The notes: generated by a model not told the origin, from the sequence alone. A stretch of DNA of 64,000 nucleotides from Nothopassalora personata (GCA_033816765.1 CM066294.1:1550001-1614000), one strand, 5' to 3'; shown: positions 10,677 to 19,918, numbered from the stretch's first letter. Made by a program: numbers and translations.

Positions 10677-11669
10677 CTAGGCAGATTTCGAGAGAAAGCT
10701 CTCGCATTCCTGGTATGCATTCTCTTCGCGAATCATTGCGTTGAACTCGCGGCTAACTATGTTCTTTTTCTTGCAGTTCCTTGCATAATGGCCTTGCTCG
10801 CCACATACGTAGCAGGTGGAACCTTTGCTCTTCAGCCCCCTTCCTGTCCTACGTTCCGTTACGTCCAATTCCATTGGGTCTCCGTAACCATTAGGGTCCT
10901 GACTTCTGGCCTTGAAGCCCCCTCTTCCGCCCGCGGCGGGTCTCTGGTATCCAGGCTGTACGTGTCGGTCGTACCTCAACTCCTGGAGCCTTTCGTCGAT
11001 CTCCTTTGCTGCCTTGATCATCGCCCCTAGCGTAACGACGCTGGCGTTTCGGGATAGTTCGGCTTTGACGTTGTCTTTCAGCCCGAGGTAGAACTGCGAT
11101 CGCAAAGCTGCGTCGTTCCATTCCAGGTCGGCGGCATATCCTTGGAATTCTGAGGCGTACAGCGCTACAGAAGTAGTCTGTCGAAGTTGTCGGATATGTC
11201 GGTCGGCGTATACCTCCTCATTTGGTATCCCGTATAGATCATCGAGTTTCGTCTCAAACTCGTCGTAGTCGTGGAAAATTTTTCGAGTTTCCGTTTTCGG
11301 TGTTTCTCCCTCGCCCTGGTTGTGTAGCCAGTCCTTGAGGTATGGTCGGAATCCTCTAGCTGCTTTTCCTCGTAGGAAGGATGCGGCGTACAAGACCTTA
11401 GAGGCCTCGCCTTGAAACTGGTGTGCGTTGAAGTGAAGGTACAACTGAACCTGCAGTTGAAAAGCCTCCAGTTTGTCCTTGGTCCCGTCGAACGTCTCCG
11501 GCGTAGATACCTTAGGTGCACGGTGGTGGTCCAATGGGTTCAGCATACCCATAGGAGTGTTGTTGTTCTTGCTGCTTCCTGTAATCGACATTTCGCTCAT
11601 TCGTTCCGTGATGCCAGTTGACTGTGGCTGTTGTCGTGACGGACTCCGGGTAGCGTCTCTCCCAGACAT
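10677..11669 (-). CDS. gag: Gag (Ty3-type) of element A
   Basis: 330 residues from the ATG at 11669. A Retrotrans_gag-like capsid region (FDGTKDKLEAFQLQVQLYLH ... AASFLRGKAARGF, about 60-240) is followed by a zinc knuckle CYVCGEQGHYARNC (CX2CX4HX4C, about 285-298). It forms virus-like particles and packages element RNA. It differs from the element B Gag at six positions, all in the last 40 or so residues. It ends 25 bp from the end of the antisense gene (tail-to-tail). Confidence 0.9.
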   Translation of the reverse strand: MSGRDATRSPSRQQPQSTGITERMSEMSITGSSKNNNTPMGMLNPLDHHRAPKVSTPETFDGTKDKLEAFQLQVQLYLHFNAHQFQGEASKVLYAASFLRGKAARGFRPYLKDWLHNQGEGETPKTETRKIFHDYDEFETKLDDLYGIPNEEVYADRHIRQLRQTTSVALYASEFQGYAADLEWNDAALRSQFYLGLKDNVKAELSRNASVVTLGAMIKAAKEIDERLQELRYDRHVQPGYQRPAAGGRGGFKARSQDPNGYGDPMELDVTERRTGRGLKSKGSTCYVCGEQGHYARNCKKKNIVSREFNAMIREENAYQECESFLSKSA

Positions 11670-11701
11670 ATGCAAAGTGCCCTGGTGGTGGTGCTCAAAG
11701 T

Positions 11702-12020
11702 TGTTAGGAACCGCTGTACGTTATCACAACTCGGGCTTGGATCTTTGCAGGGATGTCTCAATCAGTTATGAAGGTAGTGGTTCCAAACAGTATATGGTGT
11801 ATACTTAAAATGAGTTGAGCACGAGGCTCCTATCTACTTGCAAAAGAGCGTCGTCTATATAGTGCCGTGTCTTGGCGTGATCTTTCCTGCTCTCTCTGCT
11901 CTCTCTGCTCTCTCGAGAGAGCACCCGAGAGCACTGAGAGCACTCTGCATATCGGGTGCATCCGCTGGTCTGCTGGCATCGATTGGTTGGCTACGGGCTT
12001 CCCCAGACCGATCCGTAACA
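11702..12020 (-). repeat. LTR of element A (5' LTR in gag orientation)
   Basis: 319 bp, no difference from 9618-9936 seen by eye. Target duplication AAGGG follows at 12021-12025. The next bases in gag orientation are the leader ACTTTGAGCACCACC. Confidence 0.92.
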
Positions 12021-13559
12021 AAGGGCTGCTAGCTATAAGATTAATACACTCTAGAGACTCGGCGATTAGAGTTATAGTATGTCGATGCGGTAAGCTACGA
12101 CTCGCTAGACGCTTCTCGCTCTAGCTTACTATACTCGCTAAACGAGAAGTAGCCTAACTCGCTATAGTAGCCTAGCGAGTAATACCCTAATCCGCTAGAC
12201 GTACTATAGCACTCGCTACTATACTCGCTCGCTAGTCCTTAAGCTTACGCTCGCGTCGGCGGTCTACGTCCTTTATAAGTTTACTAAGACTAGCTAAGGA
12301 CTCGTTACTACTCGAGTCCTCTACTACTCCTCGTCTATATAGATTGTTTAAGGCTCCGCGACCTTAGTTAACCTAATACGTAACGTTAACTAGTACTTCT
12401 CGCCTATCCTTCGCGTTCTAGACACCCTTAGTGTACGGTATTAACATGTCCTCGAGATCTCGCTCTCGTAGGCTTAATTTACTTAGAAGAATAGGTGCAT
12501 TATCTTTAGTAGCCTTTACGAAGAGGAAGGGCGGTGTAGCATAAGGACGTGTAAGCTATAGGCCTAGCTTATCCGCGCCTTCTTAAAAGACGAGGTTATA
12601 AAGCTAGGTTGTCGTATCTACTGCTTTAGCTAAAGACGACTCGTAGCGAGTCTATCGTCCGGTAATTTACTACGCGGTAAGGAGCTTATGCGGCTAATAC
12701 TCCTATGTCTTAAGGTCCCCCTTACGTTTAATAGTAAACGGCACCTTATATAGCTTAACGGATATTATTAGGCTAGGTCCCCTAGGCGGTTAAGATAGCT
12801 TTTCGGCTTTACCCTAGACTAACGAGATAGGAACACTTGTACTACGAGCCTTAATAACACTAGTCCGTAGGCCCTAAGTAGCGCTCAACAACGGGTCAAT
12901 TCTAGCATTACTAAGCTAGCGAACATAAGTCTACTTATTACGAGCGAGTACCTTATTAGCCCGACTATAGCTACTCGCTACGAGTGATGTATAAAGACCG
13001 TATCCAGTAGTGCCGTTCGGTTTCGAAGGGGTCTCGGTGCTAGGGATTGGCAATAAGGGTAAAGGCGGACTCGTTACGGACTCGCTAGGCTCGATAAAGG
13101 CTAGGTTAGGTATACTACATTTGCTACACCTTAGTAGATGGCCGTAGACCTCGCTATAAACTAGAGAAGTCTTTACTAACTTATGCATGTAAAGATCGTC
13201 CTAAGTTAGAGCTAATATAATGTTAGAAGTGGTAGGAAAAGACTCGTAGGAAAAAGGACGTAGGACGTAGACTCGTTACTATATAACCTATAATGGCTTA
13301 CCGGCTTAAGCGAACAAGTCTATTGTTCGTTCCGTTAGCTCTAATCCGTTAAGGCGAGTAGGCGGTGTATACTTAGCGAGTCCCCCTCTACCTCGGAGAT
13401 ATTACGTAGTCTCGTTTTGTAGATACTAATAGGCGTGGACATACAATTTCTTAGGGCCTAGGCTAGGGCCGGCCTCGCTACCGTCTAGTGTTAATAGATA
13501 GCTAGTAGTAGCAAGCTTCTTATTAACCTACTCTAGCGTTAGAGGCGGTAAGTATATAG

Positions 13560-14480
13560 TAAGGTCTATAAGGTATTAGCTATAGGATTTGTAGACTCGG
13601 TTAAGTAGAAGTAGTAGCGCTAGACTCGCTACTATAGACACCCCGGATTAACGTATACCGTACTAATCGACTCGCTCCTTCCACTAGCGAAGCTCCTCGT
13701 CCTTAGGGTTAAGTAGATGCCTATATAGTCGTGCTCCTTTCAACTCTAGGTAGTTATATAGGATATCCGGTATGCCGTTTACATACGATTCTAGGTTATA
13801 ACGACGGATACGATAGCGGTTCTACTCGTTAACGAACGATAATACAACACTTCGAAGGATTAGAATATAGATAGCAGCGAATGCTATCCTATCTACGGCT
13901 AATGCTTCCTTAAAGAGTCCTATTATAATATACTAATTAAAGAGGTCTCTCTAGCAATTGAATGTAGCCTTAGCACCCTCGCCCTACTAGTGTTCGATAG
14001 TTTAATTGCCCTTACTTAAGGTGTACTAGAAGGCCTTATTGAACGTAAGTAGATTGCTAGCGAGTCGCTCTTAGACTCGTAGATAGGCATCGGCTAGCAT
14101 AGGCGTCTTAACGCCCTAATTAGATCGTACGCGATTTAGCACCCTACTACCGTAATGTATTACTCTAACGTATTAAGTAAATATAGAGAACTTCGTCTTC
14201 GCTATAGGCCCTATGTAGTACTAGATAACCCGCCGAGAGTAGACGTTAATATAAGCGTAGATCTGTATCTTAAAGCGCTCGTATTTTAGAAAGGCATCGA
14301 TTAACTAGGCGTCGTTAGGACCTTCTACTTTTAGCCTCGTATGCCGCGGTATTATAGGGTCTCGCATTGTAGGATTGCGAGAGACAAAAGGGACAGGGTT
14401 AATCGTAGGAGCGAGTGTCCTAATACGGTCGCTAATAAAGTTAGCGAGTCTAGTCTACGAGTCTATAGACACCGAGTCTA
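13560..14480 (-). pseudogene. Degenerate integrase-core (DDE-type) transposase of the DNA transposon
   Basis: With TAG/TAA read through, one - strand frame gives the recognisable order YERFKIQIYAYINVYSRR, then V-I-stop-YYIGPIAKTKFS, then GVKTPMLADAYLRV, then a TIEH block and a long helical tail (RYNLESYVNGIPDILYNYLE). As I recall, fungal proteins annotated 'integrase core domain' show a similar order (DAYSRYIIW-like strand, then RSDxGxETP-like and NQxIE-like blocks). Many in-frame stops make it dead. The assignment rests on motif order from memory; a search would settle it. Confidence 0.45.
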
Positions 14481-14536
14481 TCCTACCGTCTAATAATATA
14501 ATAACTCTTACGCAGCTCTCTTGCTAGCTTACGATA

Positions 14537-14852
14537 TGTTACGGTCCGGTACGATCGTGCACGTGGAAGAACTTCATTCGTTGGGAATAGGGACACGCGC
14601 TGCCAATGAGCGGGCGCTCTTGTGTGACTCATAGCAGAGCGCTCTTAGTGCTCTACCGAGAGAGCAGGACAGACCGCGCCAAGACATGGCACTATATAGA
14701 CGACGCTCTTTTGCAAGTAGATAGGAGCTTCGTGCTCAACTCATTTCAAGTATACACCATATACTGTTTGGGACCACTACCTTCTCAACGAGTCAGAGAC
14801 ATCACTGCAAAGATCCAAGCCCAGTTGGGATAACGAACAGCGGTTCCTAACA
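14537..14852 (+). repeat. 5' LTR of element B
   Basis: 316 bp, TGTTACGGTCCGG at the start and CGGTTCCTAACA at the end; TATA box at 14693-14698. Its R/U5 half differs from those of A and C (for example GTTTGGGACC against GTTTGGAACC). Confidence 0.92.
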
Positions 14853-14884
14853 ACTTTGAGCACCACCACCAGGGCCCTTTGCAT

Positions 14885-15877
14885 ATGTCTGGGAGAGACG
14901 CTACCCGGAGTCCGTCACGACAACAGCCACAGTCAACTGGCATTACGGAACGAATGAGCGAAATGTCGATTACAGGAAGCAGCAAGAACAACAACACTCC
15001 TATGGGTATGCTGAACCCATTGGACCACCACCGTGCACCTAAGGTGTCTACGCCGGAGACGTTCGACGGGACCAAGGACAAACTGGAGGCTTTTCAACTG
15101 CAGGTTCAGTTGTACCTTCACTTCAACGCACACCAGTTTCAAGGCGAGGCTTCTAAAGTCTTGTACGCCGCATCCTTCCTACGAGGAAAAGCAGCTAGAG
15201 GATTCCGACCATACCTCAAGGACTGGCTACACAACCAGGGCGAGGGAGAAACACCGAAAACGGAAACTCGAAAAATTTTCCACGACTACGACGAGTTTGA
15301 GACGAAACTCGATGATCTATACGGGATACCAAATGAGGAGGTATACGCCGACCGACATATCCGACAACTTCGACAGACTACTTCTGTAGCGCTGTACGCC
15401 TCAGAATTCCAAGGATATGCCGCCGACCTGGAATGGAACGACGCAGCTTTGCGATCGCAGTTCTACCTCGGGCTGAAAGACAACGTCAAAGCCGAACTAT
15501 CCCGAAACGCCAGCGTCGTTACGCTAGGGGCGATGATCAAGGCAGCAAAGGAGATCGACGAAAGGCTCCAGGAGTTGAGGTACGACCGACACGTACAGCC
15601 TGGATACCAGAGACCCGCCGCGGGCGGAAGAGGGGGCTTCAAGGCCAGAAGTCAGGACCCTAATGGTTACGGAGACCCAATGGAATTGGACGTAACGGAA
15701 CGTAGGACAGGAAGGGGGCTGAAGAGCAAAGGTTCCACCTGCTACGTATGTGGCGAGCAAGGCCATTTTGCAAGGAACTGCAAGAAAAAGAACATGGTTA
15801 GCCGCGAGTTCAACGCAATGATTCGCGAAGAGAATACATACCAGGAATGCGAGAACTTCTTCTCGAAATCTGCCTAG
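14885..15877 (+). CDS. gag: Gag (Ty3-type) of element B
   Basis: 330 residues from the ATG at 14885 (an in-frame TTG six bases earlier is not needed). Capsid-like region with AASFLRGKAARGF and zinc knuckle CYVCGEQGHFARNC near the C-terminus, then a short lysine-rich and acidic tail. Two residues differ from the C copy and six from the A copy. No protease or polymerase frame follows. Confidence 0.9.
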   Translation: MSGRDATRSPSRQQPQSTGITERMSEMSITGSSKNNNTPMGMLNPLDHHRAPKVSTPETFDGTKDKLEAFQLQVQLYLHFNAHQFQGEASKVLYAASFLRGKAARGFRPYLKDWLHNQGEGETPKTETRKIFHDYDEFETKLDDLYGIPNEEVYADRHIRQLRQTTSVALYASEFQGYAADLEWNDAALRSQFYLGLKDNVKAELSRNASVVTLGAMIKAAKEIDERLQELRYDRHVQPGYQRPAAGGRGGFKARSQDPNGYGDPMELDVTERRTGRGLKSKGSTCYVCGEQGHFARNCKKKNMVSREFNAMIREENTYQECENFFSKSA

Positions 15878-15904
15878 CAGAAACAACCTGAGGACAGCAA
15901 GGCA

Positions 15905-16490
15905 TCAAACAGCGGCTTCTTGATTTGATGACCTAGGACACAGAAGTCAACACAACGACACGGGACAAATGACTACTGGATATCACGACTTACGACGGAT
16001 GGCCATCGGGCCACGAGAACGGAGAAGCGAGGCCGGCTCCAAGAAGATCGCTCTCGAGACCAGGGAAGTCCGACAGTTCGGGGTCGTTCGGATCGAACTC
16101 TGTGTTGGCGGCGAGGTGGGCTACTTCCTCGTCGACCCGGGAGTTATTCATGTTTCGAACCTCGCGATTGCGACGGATCCGCTGACGGAGAGCCTCGATC
16201 TTTCGGAAAATGTCTTCCGCGGAAATCTTGAGCCGCTCTATCTCCTGCTCGTCTGACTCGATCTTCTCTGTCAACTCTTCCACGACGCGGTCGAGTTTCT
16301 CGAGGGAGGAGGTGACACAAGGTTTCCCGAGGCGGGTGCAGTTGGCACAAGACATGATGGAAAAATCGGCAATGTAAACGCAGGGGCGCTGATTCCGGCA
16401 ACAGTGGTCGCAAGGTTTAGAAGGAACAAAGGGATCAGCAAAGATTTTAGCAAGACGACGTTTTTTGCGCTGGGCGGAGGACGAAGACAT
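15905..16490 (-). CDS. Antisense Zn2Cys6-cluster / coiled-coil protein of element B
   Basis: Exon 15994-16490, intron 15933-15993 (GTAAGT..TTGAC..CTAG on the - strand), exon 15905-15932; 174 residues. Start MSSSSAQRKKRRLAK is basic. Cysteines CDHCCRNQRPC...CANCTRLGKPC (about 27-53) follow CX2CX6CX10CX2CX6C, within the consensus of fungal Zn(II)2Cys6 DNA-binding domains. A long charged helix (about 57-115, LEKLDRVVEELTEKIESDEQ) suits a dimerising coiled coil, and the tail is acidic and Pro/Trp-containing. The spliced end SSNQEAAV is shared with the A copy although most of the protein is not. Probably a nuclear DNA-binding protein; target unknown. Confidence 0.72.
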
Positions 16491-16597
16491 GGTAAGAAAA
16501 GGGTGGTTGCGGAATTTGAATTTCGGAGGACAGGACCTACTTATGACTAACGAACGACACGTGATCGCTGGGGCATCGATCCTAGGGAGGGGGATGG

Positions 16598-16913
16598 TGT
16601 TACGGTCCGGTACGATCGTGCACGTGGAAGAACTTCATTCGTTGGGAATAGGGACACGCGCTGCCAATGAGCGGGCGCTCTTGTGTGACTCATAGCAGAG
16701 CGCTCTTAGTGCTCTACCGAGAGAGCAGGACAGACCGCGCCAAGACATGGCACTATATAGACGACGCTCTTTTGCAAGTAGATAGGAGCTTCGTGCTCAA
16801 CTCATTTCAAGTATACACCATATACTGTTTGGGACCACTACCTTCTCAACGAGTCAGAGACATCACTGCAAAGATCCAAGCCCAGTTGGGATAACGAACA
16901 GCGGTTCCTAACA
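16598..16913 (+). repeat. 3' LTR of element B
   Basis: 316 bp, reads the same as 14537-14852, preceded by a polypurine tract and followed by target duplication CGATA. Confidence 0.92.
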
Positions 16914-17462
16914 CGATAGCCCTAGTCTTACTAATAGCTACTGCTTATAACTTCCTAAAGGACTCGCTATATCTTAGGCTCTATAGCTAGAGCTTGTTCT
17001 TTACTAAGACTACGCTTTAATCTAATACCTCTTCGTAGCTCTTAATACTAGCGAAGGGTAAGGTCGAATCTATCGAGGCGGAGGATAGTATGAGACTCGC
17101 TATCGTCGAGGCTATATTTCTAGAATAGTTCCTCGACTCGCTAGCGTAGCTCGGCCTAGCGAGCCTAATTATAAGCCTAATTATCCTCGCGAGTCCCTCG
17201 CTACTCTACGAGTCGCTAGCGGAGGGTCCGTTCGCTGATTCGAACACCGTAGAGATTGAAGAGGTTGTCTCGAATAGCTGCCTATATGAATTTAGCGGCA
17301 GTCTATAGCTCGATATCGATGCGAAAGGGCTCTAGATCGATCGCTAGACGTGGCATTGTATAAAGCAATGTAGCGAGTGTGCTGTCAGACAAATAGCGAG
17401 TCTATAAGACAAATAGCGAGTCTATAATAATGAGGATTGAGGATTGCGAATTTTGAATGCGG

Positions 17463-17494
17463 GTATTTGCCGGTTTTGTAAGCCTAGGCCACTG
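17463..17494 (-). repeat. Right terminal inverted repeat of the DNA transposon
   Basis: Inverted copy of 7914-7945, 31 of 32 bases matching. Just inside, AGACAAATAGCGAGTCTATA occurs twice in tandem (about 17388-17428). The end lies 111 bp upstream of the ies6 start codon. Confidence 0.8.
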
Positions 17495-17605
17495 TCTAAC
17501 AGGGTCCAATGGCGCGGAGAGAGGTCCGGCTGATTGATATGCATCACGCGAAGTACTCAGTAACATCCGCGAGATATCAACATACACCAGAGCCACATAG
17601 CCATC

Positions 17606-18181
17606 ATGGCCCCCATCACGACGCACTCCAACGAGGAGACGCACGCCGCACTACTCGACCAACTCGACCTACACAAGATCCAGAAGCCCTTCCGCAACCC
17701 GAAGTGGAAGCCAGCGCAACGACGAAACAAGAACCTGAAGCAGATTCTGTCGGAAGCCCAACGGGCACAGCAGAGCATGTTGAACACACAGCAGAACTCT
17801 GGAGCCAGCACACCAACGCCAGCGACAGCGACAGACGGCACAAACACTCCTGCCCTCAATCCGGACCCGTCAACGGCGAGCCGGGACTTGGGCCGGTTGG
17901 TCTTGGAGAAGAACGCAAAGCAGAGCAATGCTCTCGCGGCGCCTCTGGGCGGAGCCAACTTCGGAGGCCCCAGTGTGACATACACGAGCATCGCAGCGGC
18001 ACCGAGCCTGAAGCCCAAGAAGAAATACTGTGACATCACAGGACTTCCAGCCAAGTACCGAGATCCCAAGACTGGCTTGTACTACTTCAACGCCGAGATA
18101 TACGCAGTCGTCAAAAGCCTGAGCACAACACAGGTGCAGGAGTATCTCGCTGCCAGAGGTGCCAACACCGTGCTCAAATGA
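17606..18181 (+). CDS. ies6: INO80 chromatin-remodelling complex subunit Ies6
   Basis: 191 residues without introns. The C-terminus has a YL1-C motif (KKYCDITGLPAKYRDPKTGL at about 137-156, continuing YYFNAEIYAVVK), and the N-terminal KPFRNPKWKP is also typical of Ies6. The middle is Ser/Thr/Ala-rich and probably disordered. Ies6 binds Arp5 within INO80 and supports nucleosome sliding and genome stability. It is transcribed away from ykt6; before the transposon arrived the two start codons would have been roughly 260 bp apart, a shared divergent promoter. Confidence 0.9.
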   Translation: MAPITTHSNEETHAALLDQLDLHKIQKPFRNPKWKPAQRRNKNLKQILSEAQRAQQSMLNTQQNSGASTPTPATATDGTNTPALNPDPSTASRDLGRLVLEKNAKQSNALAAPLGGANFGGPSVTYTSIAAAPSLKPKKKYCDITGLPAKYRDPKTGLYYFNAEIYAVVKSLSTTQVQEYLAARGANTVLK

Positions 18182-18618
18182 GGTCGTGATCACTTGTCTT
18201 GGATATCTGGCAACATCTTGCGGGCCACAGTCGTTCCACCATTCGGCTTTCGAAGGCGTATGCTATCACGTGGGCATATGTCGTTGCCGTGTGTGGAAGA
18301 TCGTGAAGACCGGAATCGCATCACGGCAGCTAGACCACAGGCGCAGCCAAGCACCGAAGAGTGGCCTTGCCGAACAACGACCGAGCAGTCAGGAAACAGC
18401 AGGCTCTGTTCAAGTGGACAAGGAAACGGTACATAGCGACCCACAGCCATGTCCTGGAATGGCCCTCGAGCGATCCTACCGCATTTGGCAAAATGGCAAC
18501 CCATGACCAAGCTGTAATTTCCATAGTGCACGCTGCAAACCGAGATCCTCACGCCCTATATTCGATCATCGAGTCCTCATACTCCTAGTGGCATCACCAA
18601 CGATCATATACTCCCGAT
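18182..18618. other. Intergenic region between ies6 and an F-box gene
   Basis: No open frame with convincing protein character; overlapping short frames in both strands only. Presumably the ies6 3' region and the F-box gene promoter. Confidence 0.5.
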
Positions 18619-19346
18619 ATGGCTACCAATACACACGCAAGACCCCATAGCACTAGAAACGACTCCGCTGTATGGTTCCTGACTGGGCGTGGATGCGGCT
18701 TTGCTGACGAATCTTGAAGTTGTGCCTTCCCGAAGACCCTGAAAAGACCTCAGCTGTCGAACAGGTCTTAGCATTGCCGGAGCTACTGGAGTGTGTTCTC
18801 GTTCAGCTTGGCGATCTTGACAAGTCATCATGGACGCGACTCTTCGAAGTTCAGCGAGTCAGCAAGATGTTCCAGTCTGTCATCCAGACATCGCCCACAC
18901 TACGGCAGAGAATGCTCCTGGAAGCGCCGAAGACAACGATAATATCTCCTGGGCTGCCGAATATCCTTGATGCATACAGAACATTCTTCGCAGCGATACA
19001 ATGCGTACTTTTCCCATTCTGGTGCCACTTGCGACCGAGCTCCGGACCAGAGTCGCTTGTCCTGGCAATGAACGTGTCGCTCTTCTGGAGTGAGGAGTCC
19101 CCGGGCGTTATGGTCGGCCGCGCACCTTGTTTCCTGGACGGCAGCAAGGCAATTGAACAAAGTGACTCTTGGAGGAACATACTTGTACCATACTTCCCGC
19201 AGTATGCAATCGAGCTGCAGTGCTGCGGCTATCCGGTTGATGGTAGTATCACGGAGGGCCAGACACTTGGAGACCTGGCGGACAAGGCGATTAACGCAGG
19301 GAAGGAGCATCTTGTCAACTTGACGCCGGTGATTTACTATGGGTAG
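18619..19346 (+). CDS. F-box-like protein of a fungal expanded family
   Basis: Exon 18619-18669, intron 18670-18719, exon 18720-19346; 225 residues. The F-box-like segment (VEQVLALPELLECVLVQLGD ... VQRVSKMFQSVI, about 29-70) is followed by SPTLRQRMLLE and later SWRNILVPYFP, a layout recurring in the neighbouring broken copies. Without the small first exon there is no ATG, only a TTG. Likely an SCF adaptor; no function is known for this family. Confidence 0.7.
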
Positions 19347-19555
19347 AATGATGACGATTGCGAATTGCGACGGCAGATGCGGGCGACGGTACGTAGATTG
19401 TCCTGAAGAGAATTCCGGAATGGCAATTTCCAGGCATGTTATTGTCAGCAGGCGAACGATCGAGCGAGCAAGTGCCTTGTTTGAGCTCACTCCTAGCAGT
19501 GGTGCACTTGATTTTCGTCGTCACACACAGCTTCTATCCTTCAAGGACCAACAAC

Positions 19556-19816
19556 ATGGGCAACAGCTCCAGCAAGACAGCGCAGAACGCGGACACGTCA
19601 ACAGCCTTGAATCAACGTGAAGACAGCGAGAAAATGGCAGTGGTACCTCCAGTACAAGCGGCTACGCCCAATCACGACACTGTAGAGCTCATTTACTCGT
19701 CCGACCACAGCAAAAAATCGACTCGAGTGACCCGTGCAAAAGCGGCACGATGGTCACCACATCTCGTATATGTCTTACCAAGCTGTCACGGCCCTGCAGA
19801 ACCTAAGTCCTCGTAG
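19556..19816 (+). CDS. Small hypothetical protein with myristoylation-like start
   Basis: 86 residues beginning MGNSSSKTA, a plausible N-myristoylation signal (Gly2, Ser6). The rest is polar, with a KKSTRVTRAKAARW basic patch. No family recognised. It sits between two F-box genes on the same strand and could also be a chance frame. Confidence 0.35.
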   Translation: MGNSSSKTAQNADTSTALNQREDSEKMAVVPPVQAATPNHDTVELIYSSDHSKKSTRVTRAKAARWSPHLVYVLPSCHGPAEPKSS

Positions 19817-19918
19817 ACCGTTGGAGAGAATAATTCAACTGTGACTCCCCGTACCTTTGCAATTTCAGAACTGCTTGAGAACAGCATTGCCAACTTCCAC
19901 CTCACACCACAACACAAC

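Larger units (their letters stand above)
9618..12020 (-). mobile_element. Element A: young gag-only LTR retrotransposon with an antisense gene
   Basis: 2403 bp, flanked by the 5-bp target duplication AAGGG (9613-9617 and 12021-12025). LTRs 9618-9936 and 11702-12020 (319 bp each) read as identical and start/end TGTTA..TAACA. Read on the - strand: 5' LTR, leader, gag, antisense gene, polypurine tract AGAAGGGGGATGG, 3' LTR. There is no protease, reverse transcriptase or integrase, so it must be moved by another element's enzymes. No RIP damage. Inserted in the RIP-mutated DNA transposon. Confidence 0.92.
14537..16913 (+). mobile_element. Element B: young gag-only LTR retrotransposon with an antisense gene
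   Basis: 2377 bp with target duplication CGATA (14532-14536 and 16914-16918). LTRs 14537-14852 and 16598-16913 (316 bp) read as identical. Order on the + strand: LTR, leader, gag, antisense gene, polypurine tract AGGGAGGGGGATGG, LTR. Same plan as A and C; gag nearly identical to both, but antisense gene and U3 match C only. No pol, no RIP damage. Second insert in the same DNA transposon, opposite in orientation to A. Confidence 0.92.
7914..17494. mobile_element. RIP-degraded DNA transposon with 32-bp TIRs, carrying two nested LTR elements
   Basis: The two ends are perfect inverted repeats apart from one mismatch (7914-7945 against 17463-17494; core GTGGCCTAGGCTTACAAAAC). After removal of LTR elements A (9618-12020) and B (14537-16913), about 4.8 kb of host element remains. 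It is full of TAG/TAA codons and shows no long open frame. Recognisable remains are an integrase-core transposase on the - strand and a cysteine-cluster plus coiled-coil frame on the + strand. Flanking octamers 7906-7913 (agtaacgg) and 17495-17502 (tctaacag) match at only five of eight positions, so the target duplication is uncertain. The stretch 12026-13560 between the inserts holds only degenerate frames. Superfamily not determined. Confidence 0.7.

Noticed and set aside
14879..14884. TTG at 14879 (and equivalents in A and C) as the gag start
   Set aside because: A normal ATG follows two codons later in all three copies.
15905..16490. Antisense gene as an envelope-like gene
   Set aside because: No signal peptide or membrane segment; cysteine spacing fits a zinc cluster instead.
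7914..17494. Starship-type giant element
   Set aside because: No tyrosine recombinase captain and no cargo genes; 32-bp TIRs and transposase remains suit a DNA transposon.
7906..17502. 8-bp hAT-type target duplication for the DNA transposon
   Set aside because: Only five of eight bases match; kept as uncertain.
17509..18033. 174-codon frame overlapping ies6
   Set aside because: Different frame over a clear Ies6 protein; composition is a by-product.
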